A stretch of 64,000 bases of DNA. Origin: Grifola frondosa (taxonomy: Eukaryota; Basidiomycota; Agaricomycetes; Polyporales; Grifolaceae). Location of the stretch: the NCBI GenBank assembly GCA_001683735.1, contig LUGG01000057.1, positions 1 to 64,000 of the forward strand. The letters are read 5' to 3'. A model generated the notes under the pieces. That model was not told the DNA's origin and ran no database searches. It was given only the letters and a program-made list of their open reading frames with translations. This document shows positions 1 to 12,320 of this stretch, in pieces. The stretch's first letter is position 1; each line of letters begins with the position of its first letter. The position numbers and the translations under genes were made by a program.

Positions 1-343
1 GTATGAGAACTACTCACCATGAGTTTGTGGATATCGCTTCTGGTGTAAGGTCTGGTGAATACCTGCGGGAACTCGGGAGTTTGACAATGTGCAAAAAGGA
101 AGTCGACCTCTTCAACACGGTGAGAAATCACTCTGATTCCTATTGATCGCACGCACACCACGTTAGGAAGCATGCTATGTTCAAGTGTCTGATTGTACCT
201 TGGAAGCGACAAACACCCGGGTCCTTGGCATTCTTCTTGTAAGTACAAACAAAGCACTTTGATAGACGGCGCCATCTCGCAGCTTGGCTTTTCTCCTGGC
301 AGAATTCTTTCTGAAGTGTCTTTCGGGATGCTGTTCTAACCAT
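1..343 (-). other. possible exon of an unidentified Cys-containing protein at the left edge
   Basis: On the minus strand, 343 down to 140 is open and encodes about 67 residues with a CFVC pair followed by a Cys about 12 residues later (GVCRFQG). The spacing is loosely like small Cys-rich domains in basidiomycete transposon-associated proteins. A donor-like GTGAGT on the minus strand near position 17 suggests that more exons could lie outside the window. No family can be assigned. It may equally be a chance reading frame. Confidence 0.2.
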
Positions 344-1177
344 ACTAGAACAGAATCTGATTGGAGGTGTACCTACACGGCCAACGGTTCGATTAATTTA
401 TGACAAAATCGGTAACCCAGAATTAATACCCAAAAATCTATTTTATAAGTATAATGAACCATGTCCATATCTAGATATTTTGAGTCCCAACGGGTACCGG
501 TAGCACCAGACTTCAAGCTTCAAAGCTTCACCACCCCTGCCCGTATACGCCGGTCCTTCTTCACTAGGCGCCACACACTGGAGTCACACACTTATCATGC
601 CGCGCTCCACTGCAGTCACAAATTGCGCTGTGTTTTGCACACGATCCTTTTGGGAATCGCGTACGAATCTTCTCGGAATCCTGTCACACGATTCAGTGTC
701 ACGGCTTCAGTATAATCAATATGTATTCACCGAAAAATTCCTAATGAGATCATTACTTTTTCCCAAAATGTTTCCTAAATATGATTAATGATAATATGTG
801 AATATTATTTTGAATGTTTTTCGTGACATATTTATAATATATAATCAAAATATAATCATTTATAACATAAGAGTCACATGATAAACATACTTACAATGTT
901 ACCAGCATGTAATTTGCGAAAACATAATAGTTATATTGAAAAGAAATTTCAAGACCTGATTGAAAATGTTCTCGATCAGAACAATTTGGAGACATCAGGG
1001 TCACATACAAACTATTATTAATAAATATATTGTAAATGATATCATAATATCACCACTGATATCAATCTGGACTTATTCAATCTAAGTTCCCTATATTCTC
1101 ACGATGTTTTCAGCGGAAACATCGGAAGTTCCCCTCAGTGATCGCTCTCATCGTGCTCTGCGTATTCGCGAGCAAAT
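344..1177. other. AT-rich intergenic region upstream of glucosidase II
   Basis: No supportable gene is seen. The stretch from about 780 to 1100 is strongly AT-rich, with repeated AATATAATCA-like words, and contrasts with the more GC-balanced coding sequence on its right. It presumably contains the promoter of the glucosidase II gene starting at 1178. No specific regulatory site can be named. Confidence 0.5.
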
Positions 1178-4100
1178 ATGAGAGTATCATACTCTTTGCT
1201 ACTATTGTCTCTACCTGCTGTGCTCGCTGTGAAACTCAACGACTTCAAGACATGCTACAGGCAGCTTTTTGTCGCCGAGGACGTGCTTTGTCTGCTCGAG
1301 CGAATGACAGCCCGTCGTGGAGATCCCCCTACACCGTGGACTCGTCGAGCGTCGCTCTTGCGCCTGATCAGGTATCATTTACCGCGGCGGTGATATCTTC
1401 AATCTATCCCGACATCAAGTTTGCTTTGGATGTGCGGGTGCATGAGGACGGTGTTGTGAGAGTGCGGATGGATGAGGTAGACGGTATACGAAAGCGTTAC
1501 AACGAAGCTGCGTCGTGGGCGCTCTTGGATGAACCCAAGGCTAGCCGTGATATCCAATGGACTGTACGCAAGAAAGATCTGCGAGCTGTCTACGGCAGCA
1601 TGAAGGATGTGGAACTCGTGGTCTCATTCGATCCGCTGAAGGTGACCCTGTTGCGCAACGGAAAGGAGCAGGTAGTTCTGAATGGGCGCGGTCTGCTGCA
1701 CATGGAGCACTTCCGCACGAAAGAGTCGGTTGCTCAGAGCAAGCCGCCTATGGACATTCCCGAGGAAGGTTTCGACGTCGACGACTCGAATCAAGTAGTG
1801 ATGCAGGCCAACTCGCGAACAGCCTGGTTCGAGGGCGAGACCGAGGACGGCTGGTGGGAGGAGACGTTCTCCTCCTGGACGGACTCCAAACCGAAAGGTG
1901 CGTCCGCCTCGTTGAATCGCTGGAACTGCGGTCGTTGGAACCCCGATATCTGACTTGTCAAATAGGCCCGGAGTCTCTCTCTATCGACATCGATTTTCCC
2001 AACCATGGACACCTCTATGGCATCCCTCAGCATGCGACTCGCCTCGACTTGCCAACCACCACCGGAGAGAACGCATACTACTCGGACCCGTACCGCCTCT
2101 ACAACGCCGACGTCTTCGAGTATCTTGCAGACTCGACCATGTCCCTATACGGCTCTATTCCCGTCCTGCATGCACATTCCGCAGACTCCACTGTCGGTGT
2201 ATTCGACGCCGTCGCCTCCGAGACGTGGATCGACGTGTCGCGCCCCGCTTCTACGTCAACGCACACCCATTGGATCTCCGAATCCGGCATCCTGGACGTA
2301 TTCATTCTCCCTGGGCCTACGCCATCCGACGTCTTTGCGCAATACACGGGCCTCACTGGTACACCTGCCTTGCCTGCGCACTGGGCGCTCGGGTATCACC
2401 AATGCCGGTGGAACTATGTTAGCTCGGACGACGTACGGAGCGTGCAGAAGCGGTTTGACGAAGAAGACATGCCCGTAGACGTGTTTTGGCTCGACATTGA
2501 ATATGCGGAAGATCACAAATACTTCGTGTGGGACAAGAAGAATTTCCCCGATCCGGTGGATATGACTCATGATGTGGAAGCTTTAGCTCGAAAGGTAGGT
2601 GCTGTAGTGGGTTTATCTCGAAAGTAAAACGCTTATACATCTTCGCAGATGGTGGTCATCGTGGACCCTCACCTGAAGCGCACCTCGGATTATCCTGTGT
2701 ACCAGCAAGCGATGGAGCTCGGTGTGCTTGTCAAGCAGAAAGACGGCAACAATGATTACGAAGGCTGGTGCTGGAGCGGCAGTGCATCGTGGCCCGACTT
2801 CTTCAATCCCGCAAGCTGGGACTGGTGGAAGTCACTCTTCAAGACGGAGCAACACGGGAGCCAGTGGTCCTGGCTGGAGAGCACTGTCAATACGTTTATA
2901 TGGAATGATATGAACGAGGTATGCATCGATGTCGTCGATAATCCCATCCATTATTTGCTGAGGCATCTGTCTACCTGCAGCCTGCTGTGTTTAACGGTCC
3001 GGAAATCAGCATGCCCCGAGATAACATTCACTACGGTGGGTGGGAGCATCGCGACGTCCACAATATCAATGGCATGCTCTTTGTGAGTGGATTCAATTTT
3101 AGCATGTCTCCTGTCCTCACCCATCACACCTTTTTCTCAGAGTAATCTTACGTCTCAAGCTGTGATAGACAGAACAGACCCACCTCGACGTCCCTTTGTC
3201 CTGACTCGCTCATTCTATGCAGGCTCCCAGCGTTTCGGCGCCATGTGGACTGGTGATAATCTGGGTACGTGGGAGCACATGGCTGTCGGGGTTAAAATGG
3301 TACTCGCAAACAATATCGCCGGATTCAGCTTTGCAGGCTGTGAGTCTATCCAATTCTCCTCATAGCGCGAGTTCTAAAGGAGACTCGACTTCTACCAGCC
3401 GATGTTGGAGGGTTCTTCGGAAACCCTGAGCCCGAGATGTTAGTGAGATGGTATGGCGTCGGCGCGTTTGCTCCATTCTTCAGAGCCCACGCGCACATCG
3501 ATACCAAACGACGCGAACCATATCTCCTTGATGAGCCCTATAAGAGTCTTGTCCGTGGTATTCTGAGGCTGAGGTATAGTATGCTTCCCATCTGGTACAC
3601 TGCGTTCCGCGAAGCAAGTGTCACCGGACTGCCTGTGCTGCGGCCGCACTATGTCGCGTTCCCTCATGATGAGGCAGGTTTCCCCATCGATGACCAGTAC
3701 TTCATCGGAAGCTCGGGTCTGCTTGTGAAGCCTGTGACTAACAAGGATGTCACGGAAATGTCTGTATATCTTCCTGAAGACCAGGTATGTTCTCCCACTC
3801 GATAGTCATATGCAAATTAAGTGTATTTGTAAATAGGTCTATTACGATTATTTTTCAGAGCACGTTTACCGAGGTGCTCCCGCGGGCAAGGAGGTGACTG
3901 TACCTGCGGAACTACACCAAATTCCCCTGCTCATTCGCGGAGGATCTATCATTCCTACGCGGGAGCGCCCTCGTCGGTCGTCGCCACTCATGAAGCATGA
4001 CCCGTTCACTTTACGTGTGGCGCTAGATAAGGACGGTGGTGCGCGAGGCGAGCTGTACCTTGACGATGGTGAGACGTACTTCCACCGAGAAGGCAACATT

Positions 4101-4460
4101 GTCTGGCGCGAATTGAGCGCAGAGAAGCCCGCGAAGAAGAGCAAGAGTCTGCGAATCAGCAGCCGCGATCTTGCCTTACAGAAACCAACTCAGGCTGTCG
4201 AGGGCGTTGCGCTGTCGAAGTACAGTGGCGCGAACGAATTTGCACGGTCGATGGAGAAAGTACGAGTGGAAAAAATTATCGTGCTTGGCTTGCCTGCGAA
4301 GCCCACGAGCGTGCGCGTGGAAGGCGGGAAGGAGCTGGAGTGGGAGTTCAACCAGGGTATCGCATCGTCAGACAAGCAGGAGGGCACGGCGAGCGCGCTG
4401 GTGATCAAGGACCCGCGAGTGAGCATAGTGAGTGACTGGGATATCATCGTGGCGGCGTAA
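1178..4460 (+). CDS. ROT2: glucosidase II alpha subunit (GH31), one apparent frameshift near the N-terminus
   Basis: Catalytic subunit of ER glucosidase II, which trims the inner glucoses from N-glycans and so controls the calnexin cycle. The start at 1178 gives a hydrophobic signal peptide ([19 protein letters not shown]). Exons as read: 1178-1897, 1966-2594, 2649-2918, 2981-3082, 3141-3339, 3399-3784 and 3837-4460, all with GT-AG junctions. The GH31 nucleophile motif WNDMNE lies at the end of exon 3 and WTGDN, with the second catalytic Asp, lies in exon 5. The product is about 970 residues, normal for the family. The N-terminal Cys-rich region (DFKTC, then FCRRGRA) changes frame at about 1252-1258: one missing base would restore a continuous KTC-x-Q-A-A-F-C-R-R segment. 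Everything downstream is intact, so the break is more likely a sequence error than a dead gene. Confidence 0.93.
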
Positions 4461-4777
4461 ATTCATCATATAGATACCATCGATTTCACCTGTACAATGT
4501 CATCTTGCCTTTGATTGGACTACCTCCACTGTCTGGCAACTGTGGCTCGAACATGAGGCGGGAACGTGGACTGTTTCGGGTGATACGAGCTACGAGCCTA
4601 TTCATTGTTCGACGCCAACGAGGGCACGTGGATGGACATGGCACACCTATGGCTGCGGTGTGGCCGTCACTTCATCTTTCTTCCGTCTTCGTGGGCCTAT
4701 TTAACGGTGCGCAGTGTTAACTGTTTGATGCATTCTCCTGTTCCTTTTCTCGAGGATTTCGTTCGCCGTTACTCACT

Positions 4778-5026
4778 ATGCAGACGCGTATACTACGAAT
4801 CGTGGTCACCCCTCCAACGGATGACGTCTTGACCACAGACTTATGCCATGCGTCGCCGCCTGTAAGTACAGTCGTTCTCGTCTGCCATAAATCGGTCTGA
4901 ATGGACGTGATCAGCACTTCCAGGTCGCCGAAGCAACTCCCATGCTTGAAGGCTTGCGCAACGATGAGAGCTGTTTTGACGATCGTGACAAGACACAGAG
5001 GCAAGCTCAGGATACAAGCAGCATTG

Positions 5027-5059
<33 letters not shown>

Positions 5060-5514
5060 CGGACCGCGCGGGCCACTTTCTTTTGAATTTGGATTTTGAC
5101 AACCACACTCCTTTTAGTATCGAGAGCATTCTCTCTGAGATCGAGTCCTCGGGCTCTTCGAACTTCACTCTCCTTGGGGACATACAGACAGAGCGGCACC
5201 CTAGCGCGGGTGGGCAACCTTCTGAGCGTTCTCCGTTTGAGGATGACTCGGAGTACGTCGTGGTCACCGAGGAAATGTTGGGTACGCATCAAGACCGTGA
5301 TCTAAGCACCGACTCAGTGACGTATCGTCCCGCCCGGATCGCTCAAAATCAACTGTACCATGCGTCATGGCGACACGCGATGTACGTTAGTTCGCTCGTG
5401 TGGCCTGCAGGCACCAGAGCCAACGGAGAGCGGCTCAACACCAGGCGTGGGGACAAGCGCCGACGCGGTGTGAGCACGATCAAGCGGGTCCTCACGCTTG
5501 GCCTCAGTGCATGA
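4778..5514 (+). CDS. hypothetical protein with polyserine tract
   Basis: Two-exon model, 4778-4861 and 4924-5514, with a clean GTAAGT donor and CAG acceptor in frame, giving about 224 residues. Exon 2 contains a run of about ten serines encoded by an AGC repeat. It is followed by a region rich in Ser, Asp and Glu, and the C-terminus is basic (RRGDKRRRG). No domain, signal peptide or membrane segment is seen. It lies in the same orientation about 320 bp downstream of glucosidase II. The function is unknown. The continuity of two exons across a canonical intron is the main support for a real gene. Confidence 0.6.
5030..5060 (+). repeat. AGC trinucleotide microsatellite coding for serine
   Basis: About ten consecutive AGC units inside exon 2 of the polyserine gene. 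Such tracts vary in length by whole codons. Confidence 0.9.
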
Positions 5515-6204
5515 AGCGCACGAATGTTTCGTTTCGTTCTTTATGTCATTTCTGCGGGAGAAATGGCTAAAGATGTTTTACTTTGTTAATCACTGTTATC
5601 ATCATCCGTCATATGGACATCTGCGCCAAAAATAGCCTGCAAACCTACGAGTTACGATATGTACATGCCTGTATGCATATATGTAACCTAAAGTCAATAC
5701 ACATCGCCGCGCCACTTTTGTGAATAAGACATGATCCTATTCTTTAACAACATCTTCAACTCGCTAGAGCTGAGTTTTCGACAGCTGGCGGGAGATTGCA
5801 GTACACGTTGAGCATAGATGCGGAATTAATTGACCTGTGACCTACCTTGAACTGGTCTGAGCGGGTAGGCTCGCTGAAGGAGCCTCTAGTATTAGGAAGA
5901 TGTCGTTCGTTCCTTACATAGATGAGTGGGCACCCCTCCTCATCCAATACGCGTACTGTTACTTCGGCCAAAGCCCACTAAAATTCAGTAAGTCACCGAA
6001 ACAAATTATCCAAGTCTCCAATAAAATAGGAAATCTCGAACGCTATAGTGCCTCTCCAATTCAGAAGACGCGAATACAGAACCACTGCGGCTGAGCTTCC
6101 AATATCAAACATAATATTTGGCAGTTCTTGAACACAAATCAGGAAATGCACTGATTGGAAGATTGAGAAGAGTAGCTGGTAGTACCGCAGATTGGAGAGC
6201 CATT
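5515..6204. other. intergenic region, nothing recognised
   Basis: Convergent 3' ends of the polyserine gene (+) and the mitochondrial-like gene (-). Short open frames on both strands lack homologous appearance or splice support. Confidence 0.5.
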
Positions 6205-7968
6205 TCACAACCATTTACCACCTCCCATGAACTTCCACAGTCTGTCCCGCATCGACAACATCGTACGTTCTTGTTCCTCCTTCATCTCCTTCTCCGCACG
6301 CTTTTCTTCTGCCGCTTTGTCTACCGCCGAGGGCGGCAGCGGCGTTCGTGCGTTCGCCCGCGCCTGAGCAAGAAGGCGTTCGCGCCGCGTCATCCGGGGT
6401 GTTGCAGCGGTTTCATCAGCAGTGGCAACAGTTTCGTCTGTGTCAGAGGCAGCCTGTGAAGACGCTTCCTTCTCGAGTGTTGTACTCGCAATGGTCAGAT
6501 CTGAGGCTGAGGCAGTCGTCCCGAGCGAGGCCGCCGGCGGTGCCTCAGAAACCGACGCGCTAAGATCCTGCTCCTCAACTTTTTCTGATACTTCTTTTGT
6601 AACCGGCTCTACTTGCGCCTCTGCATTCTTCCTTTCCTTAGCCTCTTCGGCAGCAACGACAGCCGCCCTAGCCGCCCTTGCCGCCGCCGCTTGCTTCTCG
6701 CGAGCCGTTACCACGTCCGTCCACTTTACCCGTGCCTTCTTCATCCACTCCGATGGCCGTGCAGGCTCCTCAGGCGACGGCGTGTAGAACCCGCCCCAGA
6801 GATAGAATCCGTGTCCAAAAAAGTCTGGTGAACGATAGTTCTGATAGTTCTTCGTATTTCTTCTGGGTTCTGTGACTGCGTGCAGCGGGAGACAAAAAGA
6901 TTCCATCGCGATCAGCATCCGCAGTCCGACTTTAGAGTTCAAGACATTGAACTCACAATCCGTGGGCTCGACTCTGAGTTCGACAGTCCTCGTCGTTTTC
7001 TCTGCAGCCTCGGAACCCTCGGGCTGTGGCACAACGCCTTTCCATACTTCTTGTTGTTCCGGACCTTCCCAATCCTCTGCCTGAAGTACGTCCTGCAATT
7101 CATCCAATCCGACCCCGCCTGGACGGTCGGGATTGGCGATGGGCACTTCCGCCTGTAAAATGGACGATTGGGTCGGAACGCGGTTCATCGACTCTTGATC
7201 ACGGAAAGTCGCCCAAAAATGGGACATATAAAGCTCCGACGTATCGGAGTCCTATGCATGCCATGACATCAGTTATAGCCAATTTTGTCGTTCACAAGAC
7301 GAGATACAGAGCACAAATTGTGGAATATGGAAAAATACTAAGAGATGTAGGATCGTAATGAAGACATCTTACCGCGAGTACGGCTAATCATGGGTGTATG
7401 GCTATCATTGTACTCTGAGTGTCGCCTGACTCTATGTAGAGCCGTTTATAGCTATCTCTGCCTCCGTCCCATCGAATGAGAATGATTTCGCTCGCACCGT
7501 CGCGATGACAGAGTGAGCGAGCGACGATCGACCTATGACCACGCCACAAAGCTATACGAAAAATATGATATCACTCACGCGGGCTACATGGAATTCCTTC
7601 ACTCGGCCATATTTCCTCTCAATTGCCCGCACCATACCAAACAGCTCAGACATAGACCGTATACTATCCCAGGAGCGAACAAAGATTGTCCGTGACGTCT
7701 CGGTCTGTCTCCGCGGCCTGGGATTGAGTCCCGTAGTTACACGGTCTTTGGTGAGAGGGTTTTGTTCGAAACCAGCCGAGCTGACAGCGGCATCGTTTGT
7801 TGTTGACCCAAGACTGGCAGGACTTGGAGAAGGTTCAGTGGACGACGACGCCAGAGCTTCTGTCGCATATGCCCGAGCTAAGCATTGGCGACGCAGAAGA
7901 CCATGTGCAGTCCGAGCATAACACTGCATGCTGAGCACAAGCACTGAAGCAGGAGAGTACGAGTGCAA
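6205..7968 (-). CDS. probable mitochondrial protein, fungal-specific, uncharacterised
   Basis: Model: exon 1 at 7968-7579, a 327-bp intron with GTGAGT donor and a TAG acceptor, and exon 2 at 7251-6205, in phase, giving about 478 residues. A shorter start at 7929 (MQCYARTAHGLLRRQ) would give a typical Arg-rich mitochondrial presequence. After it come a segment with MSELFGMVRAIERKYG, a region spanning the splice junction (KEFHVAR/DSDTSELY), a long Ala/Glu/Lys-rich part that could form a coiled coil, and the C-terminus WKFMGGGKW. I recall similar basidiomycete hypothetical proteins with the same order of features, but no function. The intron is longer than its neighbours, so a small extra exon inside it cannot be excluded. 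Confidence 0.65.
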
Positions 7969-8098
7969 GGCAGAAACTAAGCAAACGGGAACTTAAGTTT
8001 TACTCTAGGCCGCCTATAATCTGAGTTTCAAATATTCTGTGGACCACTTAGTATGGAAGTAAGTCATAAACGGAAATCGTTCGAGTCCTGCACTCATC

Positions 8099-8803
8099 AT
8101 GACTTCAAAGCAACCGTCCTCCAACTCTCGTTTCGCGCCCTACAAGTATGCTCTGGATGCTCTAGCAGCTCGTACTCGTACCCCTCTGCCATCCCTTATT
8201 CTCTCTTTCGCTATACTTCATGAGCTCACCGCGATGATCCCGCTAGTAGGCCTCTTCTTTAGTGCACGAGCACTGGGAATTGGGGAGCGCTTTATCGAGG
8301 CTGTTGGCGTGCCTGTTGGAGTGGGTCATAAAACAGACAGCGATAACCCCGTATTACCCTCCGGATTGTCCTCTCGTTTTCAGGGAGCTGGTGGGCGGGA
8401 AGTCCCGTGAGTGGGTCCATGAGGGCGAAGAGTGGGCGGGGCGTATAGGCAGGAGATATGGTGTGTTTGGGTTTGAGAAATTCAGGAAGAGTGACCGCAG
8501 TGATAATGATGGAGAGGAAACACACCCGGACGCCTCTCTGTCAGTATCAGGCAGGATTGCGGGGACGTCGCGAACGCCGTCGTAGCATACGCGTTAACAA
8601 AGGTACGTCTATCGCATACTATTGCGTTATATTCAGATTGATCAGAGGGATATGTTATCGTCAATGTCACAAAGGCGTTGCTCCCTGTACGAATTGGATT
8701 CTCGTTATACCTTGCTCCCGGCTTCTCCAGACGACTAGTAGAACCTGTTGGTGTCACTATAGCACGAATAATCCGCCGAAACCCTCCAACATCTGGTCTA
8801 TAG
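8099..8803 (+). CDS. small conserved fungal membrane protein, probably mitochondrial; one apparent frameshift
   Basis: Exons read as about 8099-8320, 8388-8602 and 8675-8803. The N-terminus is RFAPYKYALDALAART, followed by a hydrophobic segment (LHELTAMIPLVGLFFSAR). The middle exon carries EWAGRIGRRYGVFGFEK. The last exon (ALLPVRIGFSLYLAPGFSR) ends at 8803. This layout matches a family of fungal inner-membrane proteins of unknown function, perhaps related to yeast Mrx11 (recalled, weak). Frames do not join near 8560: the GRIAG segment and the following DVANAVVAYALTK segment differ by one base at a GGGG run, and a fifth G would join them. The first intron's acceptor is less certain than the second. 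Confidence 0.6.
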
Positions 8804-9471
8804 CATTCGCATTCTTTGCACGCATCTAACACATCACATTGAGCGGTTGTGTCTCGTGGTAAGTAGTCCGCGTTCATCCCAAAATTGTTAATGCTCTAGG
8901 CATTATACGTGCCTTCAAGTCCATCGTCATGTGTATATCACCCCGAGGGAGGGAATCTTCTCAACATCTTCAAACAATGAGCGGCGCTAGTGAGTAGTCA
9001 TCATCAATCAATACTCTGTGTTGTCTCTTGGCGCCACGCTGATTCCGCAAGCAAACTTGGTCAGAAAGACGATGGTATATGGAACGGACGTTCGATGTCC
9101 TGCATGGAGCGTTCCAATTGTTACAACGCACCAGGCCTTGATATTACATCCGTATTGTATCATCCTCATTCTTAGGCTGCATTCTATCCATTTATACCAC
9201 CCCGCCGTCCGATGTCACTGAACGTTACTGGTCGCGGGCCATTTGGGGCATGTTTCGTCTTCTAATGACGTATCCGCGACTATGTCGGCGCATTCGTTTC
9301 ATGATAAAGTACGTACGAATGACCGTATATAGTCTATCTTCTTTGCTCACATAGTGCAAAAGGGTTTTCGGCCGATGGGCCTTGAAGTCGCGCTATCTGG
9401 TAGCTGTCCCTATGTTGAACCTTCTTATATCAGAGTTGCATCCTGTGTACGCTCATTCTCTCCATCTCAAC
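8804..9471. other. intergenic, no supportable gene
   Basis: Short open frames occur on the plus strand (around 9018-9220) but show no recognised domain and have no convincing splice partners. The region just upstream of 9472 presumably holds the promoter of the transporter. Confidence 0.4.
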
Positions 9472-11989
9472 ATGAGTCCTGTACACACCCGCCCAATCAA
9501 AAGTAACGTGGAGGCACAGAATGCAAGTGACTCCCTTCCCCCGCTCGATATCGATAGAATTTCTCTGACAGACCAAACAAATCTCTTACCGCGGAGGAAA
9601 GTGATGGCCGTTTTCTTCGGTCTTGCACTGTGTACTCTTGTCTCTTGTCTTGACTCGACCATTGTCGCTACTGCTTTGCCGACAATATCAGCCGCTTTCA
9701 ATGCAGGCTCCGTCATATCTTGGGTTCCATCAGCCTATTTTCTCACTTCGACCGCAGTTCAACTGCTTTGTAAGATTCGCTTTGGCCATTCTTTCGAAGC
9801 ATAATGGACTGACTATTTTACTCATTCACTTTCCCTTCAGACGGTCGCTTCAGCAATATCTTCGGGAGAAAAGTCACATTGTGTCTTGCAATGGGCGTAT
9901 TCATGACTGGCAGTCTTGCTGCGGGTTGCTCGCGCACGATTAATGAACTCATCGTGTTGCGCGGTATAATTGGTGCGGGTGGAGGCGGCATAGTGATTAT
10001 AGCACAAATCGTCATATCTGACGTGGTCTCCCTGCGTGAGCGGTTCGTCCTGTCCAATAAATCAAAAATTCTTGCCCATTGACATCACTTCAGAGGGAAA
10101 TACCGGGGAATTATCGGGGCTATTGTCGCTTTTGGCTTCGCCGTGGGTCCGCTCATTGGCGGTGCGCTATGGGAAAAAGTCAGCTGGCGATGGTGCTTCT
10201 GGATCACGCTCCCTGTATCGTTCTGTGCGGTGATATTTTCGCCCTCGTCCTCCCGCTGAAGCCTGCAAAGGGCGACTTCCGTCGAAAACTGGTTGTAGTG
10301 GACTATCTCGGTGCTGTGCTCACACTTGCAGCCTGCCCACTTGTGATCCTACCCCTCATCTGGGTAAGGTTCTGATGTACTGCCTCTCGATATGGGTAGC
10401 AGGGCTAATTCTAAACCACAGGGCGGTGTAACGTTTCCCTGGACCTCTGCAATTGTGCTCGCTCCGCTTTTTTCTGGCATTTTCATCGTATCACTTTTTT
10501 GTTGGTGGGAATGGAAGGGTGCACGCTTGCCAATTGTGCCAAGTAAGTTCTACTCAGTTGCTAATATTGGTGCTCCTTACCGGCGGTGTGAGCTGCCAAA
10601 GCGTTTTGGTTCGCAACCTCTGTGCTAGCATTTCATGTTTATCAGTCGTTCTCATTTTCCTCCTCACTTGTCTCTGAATGCCAAGCGACTAATGTTTTGT
10701 ACCGATTAGTGTATATTTTCAAATACGTCACCGTCACTGGCATTTATATCGCAATGTTCATTAAGTACGTTATTGATCCGATGTCGCTTTCCTCCCAGTT
10801 TTAGTTTCATGGCCCGAAACTGACATTTTCCGCTTCCTTTCTATATTTACTATCATTCCTTCAATTCGCGAATATTCGTGTTTTATTCTTCACTCTTCTA
10901 CCTCCCTCAATTCTTCCAGGTTGCCCTCGGTTACACGCCAATTCGGACGGGAGTATCTCTTCTTCCCGTGCTCGTCAGCCAAACTCTTGCCGATGTCATG
11001 TCTGTGCGTATTCAATTACTTTGTTTCCACTATTCGATTGCCGTATCACGCTAATGTTCACGTCGTAGGGTCAACTCGACTGGTAAATATCGTGTAAGTA
11101 CGTGTTCTCCTACAGATCTTAGCCTGCTTATCATGTCGATTCCACGCTGCATGTTGTCGTCAGACAATTATCTATCTTGGGTTTAGCGTCTGGGCAGTCG
11201 GGTGTGGGTTGTTTGTCCGCAGTGTACCGAATACACCCAATGGACTTCTTGTGTTTTTCATGCTGATGGCAGGAACTGGTGCCGGCCAGGTATACTCCAA
11301 CTCCAACCGTTCATCTCTGTGACTAATGCTGTGATCCTGTAATGCACAGACACTGCAGACAACTACTGTCGCTGCGCAGGCAAGCGTTTCCAGCCGAGAT
11401 ATGTCGGTGGTGACCGCCGTGCGCAACGTAAGTTTCGTGCGACATTTGAAAGGTTGCACATGCACTCATGTTTGTTGTCGCACAATTCATCCGATTGTTA
11501 GGAGGCACGCTCTCGCTCGCTATCGGTGCAACCATCATGTACGCCAACTGTCTTTCATGAGTTGTTATCACACCTTACTGAGAGTACTCCTGAAGTAACA
11601 ATTCACTCCGTCACTCCATGGTGTCGCTGCTGCTGCCTCCCTCCACAATTTCGGTTGTGATAAATGACCCCGCACTGCTCGGTGCCCGTCTCACGTCCCC
11701 TTCGACGAGCCCGCTTGTTGCACTTGGCATCACCCCTGCAATTGCAGAGCACATCCTGAATGCGTATGTTAGCGGTTTTAGGGTGGTATTTATTCTCAAC
11801 GCTAGCCTTGACGCCGTGGCGACGATCGCATGTATTTTCATGATACACCACAAAGAATTAACGAGGGGAGATGAGACGAGATTGCGCGCTGAAGCGGCCG
11901 AAAAGACGGGTGGAGATACCGAGCGTTCGAGCATTACTATCGAGCCAACTCCAGACATGGAGAGGGGCGCCGTCATGGACAAAGGATGA
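9472..11989 (+). pseudogene. MFS drug:H+ antiporter-like transporter, broken in several places
   Basis: A plasma-membrane type multidrug/toxin exporter of the 14-helix MFS class. Recognisable parts in order: MAVFFGLALCTLVSCLDSTI (helix 1), YGRFSNIFGRK (loop motif A), GAGGGGIVIIAQIVISDVV, GFAVGPLIGGALWEKVSWRW (the antiporter-type motif region), then later helices ending near 11860. Exons 9472-9769, 9841-10042, 10094-10363 and 10422-10542 join cleanly, and 10710-10764 follows in phase. Problems: one base is missing at a TTTT run near 10235; no AG acceptor precedes the VALGYTP exon between about 10810 and 10915; and the exon with RLLGGTLSLAIG (about 11485) lacks a clear acceptor. The conserved C-terminal part ends at 11989. 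The gene may be decaying, or partly affected by consensus errors. The missing acceptors favour real decay. Confidence 0.8.
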
Positions 11990-12320
11990 GCCATAAGAGC
12001 TAGATACACGTTCAGCCACCTCTTTCGACATGCAATTATATAGAATGGCGGGTGTATAGATGCTCGCTACTTATACAGACTCGGGGGTTTAGAGATGGCT
12101 CGACACCCCAGACAACGAATACTGTATCTTTCTCATAGCCTATAGGAACGTAAAGAATTTATACTCGAAGCTATCATGACATGCGACTCGTCACTCGCTT
12201 CAGTGCATTGGAAACACGGCATTTTCCGACCCCAAATTTAGTGTGTTCAAGAACAACAGCGCCGGTTGTAACCTGTCGCTGTTCTTTTCGCAACAAATAT
12301 TCTTTTCAACACTGAAAATC
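11990..12320. other. intergenic, nothing recognised
   Basis: About 330 bp between the transporter and the kinase-like gene. No gene or RNA is seen. Confidence 0.5.

Noticed and set aside
5030..5267. Minus-strand poly-Leu open frame across the AGC repeat
   Set aside because: It is a shadow of the Ser repeat on the plus strand and has no splice or domain support.
8990..9221. Small membrane protein upstream of the transporter
   Set aside because: The open frame is short, starts inside unrelated sequence, and no family or splice partner was found.
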